From assembly GCF_036226505.1 (NCBI RefSeq), contig NZ_CP108484.1, positions 3,286,001-3,350,000 on the forward strand: a stretch of 64,000 bases of DNA, written 5' to 3'. This DNA comes from Kitasatospora sp. NBC_01246 (GTDB lineage: Bacteria; Actinomycetota; Actinomycetes; Streptomycetales; Streptomycetaceae). The position numbers and the translations under genes are program-made. How positions within the stretch are numbered: the first letter of the stretch is position 1; every line of letters starts with the position of its first letter. The notes under the pieces were generated by a model, which searched no databases, was not told where the DNA came from, and worked only from the letters and a program-made list of their open reading frames with translations. Shown in pieces: positions 60,662-64,000 of this stretch.

Positions 60662-61741
60662 TCAGATCCGGCCGAGGCGGGCCGCGTGGACGCCGGCCTG
60701 GAAGCGGCTCTCCGCGCCCAGGTCGGCGGTCAGCTCGGCGACCAGCCGGCGCACCGTCCGCTCGGAGACCTCCAGCTTCCGGGCGATCGCGGCATCCGTC
60801 AGCCCGGCCGCGAGCAGCCGCAGCACCACGTCATGACGGTCCGTCCTCCCCGCCGCCCCCGGATGCAGTTCCGGCGGGGTCGAGGCCGCCGACCAGAAGT
60901 ACTCGAACAGCTCCGCGACCAGAGCGACCAGGGCCGGCTCGCGGACCACCACGGCGGCCTCCGCACGGCCCCGGACCCGGGGAGCAGCCGCGTCCGGCCC
61001 GTCCTCGGACACCTCGTCCGACAGGTCGCCCGGCGCGGGCAGGACCGCCAGCCGGGCGTCGACCACGATCAGCCGGAGCGGCAGCGAGTGCGCGACCCTG
61101 ATCCGCGCCCCGGCCCCGGTCAGCTCCCGGACGTGCGCGAGCACGGCGGGTCGGCGCAGCGCGGCGGCCGGGTAGACGGAGCGCAGGGCGGCGCCGCGGT
61201 CGAGGGCGAGGCGTTCGCGGGCCAACTTGCCCGCCAGGGCGGGGCCGGAGAGGTCCTGGCCGGGCCGGAGGGAGAGGGCCCGGGTGCGGGCGCCGCGGGC
61301 CGCGTCCTCCAGCAGGGCGGCGATCCGGTCGGCGCCGCGGACGAGTTCGAGGGCGGCGCCGCCGGGCCGGCGGTGCTGGACCGGCAGGTAGCCGGTGTGC
61401 AGCCGGTCGACGGAGTCGCGGGCCCGGCCCAGGGCCTCGACGAGGGCGGTGACCTGGTTGTCCGCGTCGAGCAGCAGTTGACGGACGGCGGTGTCGACGG
61501 AGACGGCGGCGTGTCCGGCCGTGCCGGTGCCGTCCGCCCCGGCGGCCGCGGTGGGCTGGAGCAGGCCGAGGGCGCGGAGTTCGGCGGTGGCGGCGGCCAG
61601 GCGGGGCTCGTCCCAGCCGAGGCCGAGGTCGGCGGCCGGGCGGCCGGGTTCGGCGAGCAGCCGGGCGTAGAGCCGGGTGGCGTCTCGGTCGGGGCCGCCG
61701 GCGGGGTGGTCGGCCCGCGCCGCACTCTCCATGCGCTCCAT
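60662..61741 (-). CDS. LuxR-type HTH regulator
   Basis: Protein of 359 residues. The N-terminal part has a TrmB-like winged helix (RLYARLLAEPGRPAADLGLG) and a helical middle. The C-terminal LuxR HTH (LRLLAAGLTDAAIARKLEVSERTVRRL, about 300-350) is intact. It lies convergent with the monooxygenase operon. ATG 61741 is the first start after the tandem repeat array; upstream frames run through that repeat. Target and ligand are unknown. Confidence 0.83.
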   Translation of the reverse strand: MERMESAARADHPAGGPDRDATRLYARLLAEPGRPAADLGLGWDEPRLAAATAELRALGLLQPTAAAGADGTGTAGHAAVSVDTAVRQLLLDADNQVTALVEALGRARDSVDRLHTGYLPVQHRRPGGAALELVRGADRIAALLEDAARGARTRALSLRPGQDLSGPALAGKLARERLALDRGAALRSVYPAAALRRPAVLAHVRELTGAGARIRVAHSLPLRLIVVDARLAVLPAPGDLSDEVSEDGPDAAAPRVRGRAEAAVVVREPALVALVAELFEYFWSAASTPPELHPGAAGRTDRHDVVLRLLAAGLTDAAIARKLEVSERTVRRLVAELTADLGAESRFQAGVHAARLGRI

Positions 61742-61774
61742 CGGCGCAGCGTAGTGAGGCCGGGCGCGGGCGGG

Positions 61775-61919
61775 CCGGGGTTTCCGAGGACCGAGACGGC
61801 GGACCGGGGTTTCCGAGGAGCGAGACGGCGGGCCGGGGTTTCCGAGGAGCGAGACGGCGGGCCGGGGTCTCCGAGGAGCGGGGCGGCGGGCCGGGGTTTC
61901 CGAGGGGCGGGGCGGCGGG
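61775..61919. repeat. 29-bp tandem repeat, five copies
   Basis: Units beginning CCGGGGTTTCCGAGGA start at 61775, 61804, 61833, 61862 and 61891, with a partial sixth at 61920. They fill the divergent gap between the LuxR-type and aminotransferase genes. There are no spacers, so this is not a CRISPR array. Confidence 0.93.
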
Positions 61920-62000
61920 CCGGTTCCGCTCCCGGTCATGTCCGGTTGCGGCAGCGCCGGGAGGGCCCGGCCGCGGTCCGGCGGCGGCCAGGATGGGGCC

Positions 62001-62915
62001 ATGGCTCTTCCCGAGGCTTCGACGATCTGGATGGACGGCGCGCTGGTGCCCTGGCAGCAGGCGCGGACGCATGTGCTGACGCACGGCCTGCACTACGGCA
62101 CGGGGGTGTTGGAGGGCACCCGGGTGTTCGAGACGGCGGACGGTCCGGCGGTGTTCCGGCTGCCCGAGCACCTGCGCCGGCTGGACCGCAGTGCGCGGAT
62201 GCTGCGAATGGAACTCCCCTACAGTGTGGAGGATTTGACCAAGGCGACGGTGGAGATGGTCCGGGCGAACGGCCACCGGTCGTGCTATCTGCGGCACTTC
62301 GCGTTCCTGGGGTACGGCTCGATGGGCCTGGACATGCGCTTCTCGCCCACCACCACGGCGATCGCGAGTTGGCAGTGGCAGTCCCAACTGCCGGACGGCG
62401 GTGGTGGGATCAGGGTGAAGACGAGCAGTTGGCGGCGGAACGACCCGAACGCGGTGCCGCCTGCGGCGAAGGCGACCGGGCCGTACCTGAACTCGGTGCT
62501 GGCCCGCCGGGAGGCGAGCGACGCGGGGTACGACGAGGCGCTGCTGCTGGGGTCGGACGGTTCGGTGAGCGAGTGCACCGGCGAGAACGTGTTCCTGGTG
62601 CGTGACGGGGTGCTGCGGACGCCGCCGTCGAGCGCGGGCGCGTTGGAGGGGATCACCCAGGACACGGTGCTGGAGCTGGCCGCCGGTCTGGGGGTGCCGG
62701 TGCGGGTGGAGGGTCTGCTGCGCTCGGACCTTTACGCGGCGGACGAGGTGTTCCTGTGCGGGACGGCGGCCGGGGTGGTGCCGGTGCGGTCACTGGACGA
62801 CCGCGAGCTGCCGTCCTCCCCCGGCCCGGTCACGGAGCGGCTGCGCGAGGCGTACGAGGCGGCGGTCTCCGGCGAGGACCCGCGCTACCGGCGCTGGCTG
62901 ACGCCGGTGGGGTGA
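62001..62915 (+). CDS. Class IV (branched-chain) aminotransferase
   Basis: PLP enzyme of 304 residues. The Schiff-base Lys157 is in AKATGPYLNSVLARREA, with LHYGTGVLEGTRVFET, VSECTGENVFLVRDG and LEGITQDTVLELA as further motifs. It resembles IlvE-type transaminases acting on leucine, isoleucine and valine, though D-amino acid or aminodeoxychorismate activity cannot be excluded. AGGATGGGG precedes ATG 62001. Confidence 0.92.
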   Translation: MALPEASTIWMDGALVPWQQARTHVLTHGLHYGTGVLEGTRVFETADGPAVFRLPEHLRRLDRSARMLRMELPYSVEDLTKATVEMVRANGHRSCYLRHFAFLGYGSMGLDMRFSPTTTAIASWQWQSQLPDGGGGIRVKTSSWRRNDPNAVPPAAKATGPYLNSVLARREASDAGYDEALLLGSDGSVSECTGENVFLVRDGVLRTPPSSAGALEGITQDTVLELAAGLGVPVRVEGLLRSDLYAADEVFLCGTAAGVVPVRSLDDRELPSSPGPVTERLREAYEAAVSGEDPRYRRWLTPVG

Positions 62916-62919
62916 GCGT

Positions 62920-63666
62920 TCAGAGGTCGTAGACGGCGCCGGCTCTCGCGACGTCGACCGGTCCGGCGAAGGCGGCGGCGGCGTCCCGGCGGTTGTGTTC
63001 GGCGTCGGTCCACGGCGGGATGTGGGTGAGGACGAGCCGGCGGGCGCGGGCGGCGGTGGCGTGTTCGCCGGCCTCGCGGCCGTTGAGGTGGACGGCCCGG
63101 TAGGTGTCGCGGCCGTCGATGTAGGCGGCTTCGCAGAGGAAGAGGTCGCTGTCGCGGGCGAGTTCGACGAGGGCGGCGCTCTCGCCGGTGTCGCCGGAGT
63201 AGACGAGGGTGCGGCCGGCGTGTTCGAGTCGGAAGGCGAACGCGTCGACGGGGTGGTTGACCTGGGCGACCTCGATCCGGAACGGGCCGAGGTCGAAGGC
63301 GCCGGGGGTGAGGGTCCGGAAGTCGAAGACCCCCTTCATGCCGGGGTTCTCGGGCATGTCGTAGGCGCGGGCCATCCGCTCGGCGGTGCCGGCGGGGCCG
63401 TAGACGGGCAGCGGGTCGGGGCAGCCCTCGGCCCGGTAGTTGCGGGCGACCCAGTAGGCGCAGAGGTCGACGCAGTGGTCGGCGTGCAGGTGGCTGAGCA
63501 GGACGGCGTCGACCTCGTAGAGGCTGACGTACTTCTGCAGGGCGCCGAGCGCGCCGTTGCCGAGGTCGAGTACGACGCGGTAGCCGTCGGCCTCCACGAG
63601 GTAGCTGGAGCACGGCGAGTCGGCGGACGGGAAGCTCCCCGAGCACCCCACCACGGTCAGTTTCAT
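62920..63666 (-). CDS. MBL-fold metallohydrolase (RNase Z-like)
   Basis: Protein of 248 residues. The metal motif SHLHADHCVDL (His59, His61, Asp63, His64) is intact. LTVVGCSGSFPSADSPCSSYL, VLDLGNGALGALQKYV, VYSGDTGES and LVLTHIPPW are family segments. It is probably a phosphodiesterase or tRNase Z-like enzyme. GGAGGGG lies upstream of ATG 63666. It is convergent with the aminotransferase gene, 4 bp apart. Confidence 0.9.
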   Translation of the reverse strand: MKLTVVGCSGSFPSADSPCSSYLVEADGYRVVLDLGNGALGALQKYVSLYEVDAVLLSHLHADHCVDLCAYWVARNYRAEGCPDPLPVYGPAGTAERMARAYDMPENPGMKGVFDFRTLTPGAFDLGPFRIEVAQVNHPVDAFAFRLEHAGRTLVYSGDTGESAALVELARDSDLFLCEAAYIDGRDTYRAVHLNGREAGEHATAARARRLVLTHIPPWTDAEHNRRDAAAAFAGPVDVARAGAVYDL

Positions 63667-63849
63667 CCGAGCCCCTCCGCCCCGACACGTTTCGGCTGCT
63701 GCTGGTCAATGGCAGTACCGGCCGGTGAACCGGCGGGTAGCACTGCGTTCGCGTGTCGAGAGTAAGGGCGGAGGGGCACTTTGCCCCCGTCTCCGTGCCG
63801 GGCTGTGGCTGGAATCACCAGAACGCCGGGGGCGGCTCGGTGCGGTGGT

Positions 63850-64000
63850 TCAGCGGTGGCCGGGGCGCCGGCGGGCCCAGGCCTTGATCGTGTCGGGGTG
63901 CCAGCGGGGGTGTCCGTTGCCGTCGACGGCATCGGGGTCGGGGAGCAGGCCGTGCCGGCGGTAGTTGCGGACGGTCTCCGGCTGGACGTTGATGTGGCGG
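63850..64000 (-). CDS. Small helix-turn-helix protein, 5' end beyond window
   Basis: The last 49 or so codons read NVQPETVRNYRRHGLLPDPDA and end in a basic tail, as in MerR/excisionase-like HTH proteins (helix-turn-helix with a following wing and WHPDTIKAWARRRPG). The stop TGA is at 63850-63852 on the minus strand. The start lies outside the window. Confidence 0.72.
   Translation of the reverse strand, partial: RHINVQPETVRNYRRHGLLPDPDAVDGNGHPRWHPDTIKAWARRRPGHR

Noticed and set aside
61775-61919. Possible CRISPR array from 29-bp repeats
   Set aside because: The units are directly adjacent with no spacers, and no cas genes are present; it is a plain tandem repeat.

Overview
The window is about 64 kb of very GC-rich actinomycete chromosome. 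It has frequent GTG/TTG starts, purine-rich ribosome binding sites, strong GC-stem terminators and some probable leaderless genes. Gene content and order point to Streptomycetaceae (Streptomyces or Kitasatospora): a cslA-glxA pair with a GH6 enzyme, a nagF/nagE1/nagE2 N-acetylglucosamine PTS locus, rph near rdgB, a whiJ-like XRE/ATPase/DUF397 cluster and GH18/AA10 chitinolytic genes. This is mainly core chromosome. The most accessory-looking stretch is about 30.7-31.8 kb, with visibly lower GC.

Layout. 0-10 kb: tRNA-Lys, a class A PBP, an EamA exporter, signal peptidase I, chorismate mutase, OsmC, a PAS-GGDEF-EAL c-di-GMP protein and a flavin oxidoreductase. 10-20 kb: DedA protein with a possible structured leader, deacetylase-like lipoprotein, two-subunit CoA transferase, then cslA, glxA and a convergent GH6 enzyme. 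20-30 kb: ung, ltrA, HAD phosphatase, an AA10 LPMO with a sortase tail, Gfo/Idh/MocA oxidoreductase, phd-vapC toxin-antitoxin, DUF6412-yidC, TetR/DoxX and a CDP-alcohol phosphotransferase. 30-36 kb: whiJ-like cluster, PH and NTF2-like proteins, and an operon of ribbon-helix-helix protein, DUF4097 and a repeat-bearing ABC ATPase. 36-46 kb: aminodeoxyfutalosine/adenosine deaminase, DUF445, an ABC-2 transporter operon, a second class A PBP, HTH_42 protein, DUF3618 and a GroES-like protein. 46-58 kb: Bcp, GH18 chitinase, CGNR regulator/HPP pair, HNH nuclease, an unusual class I tRNA-Leu(UAG), rdgB, lipoprotein, rph and the GlcNAc PTS. 58-64 kb: a cysteine-rich leader peptide before two flavin monooxygenases, LuxR-type regulator, class IV aminotransferase, metallo-beta-lactamase-fold protein and the end of a small HTH protein.

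Two themes stand out. One is hyphal-tip glycan and chitin metabolism: CslA, GlxA, GH6, the LPMO, the chitinase and three GlcNAc PTS genes. DasR-like sites (dre) lie before the chitinase, between nagF and nagE1, and before nagE2. The other is unexplained regulatory architecture: three TGGCGCCA palindromes spaced exactly 21 bp, twin CTAAC-N20-GTTAG elements, a 13-bp-arm inverted repeat, a leader peptide, an attenuator-like leader and several tandem repeats.
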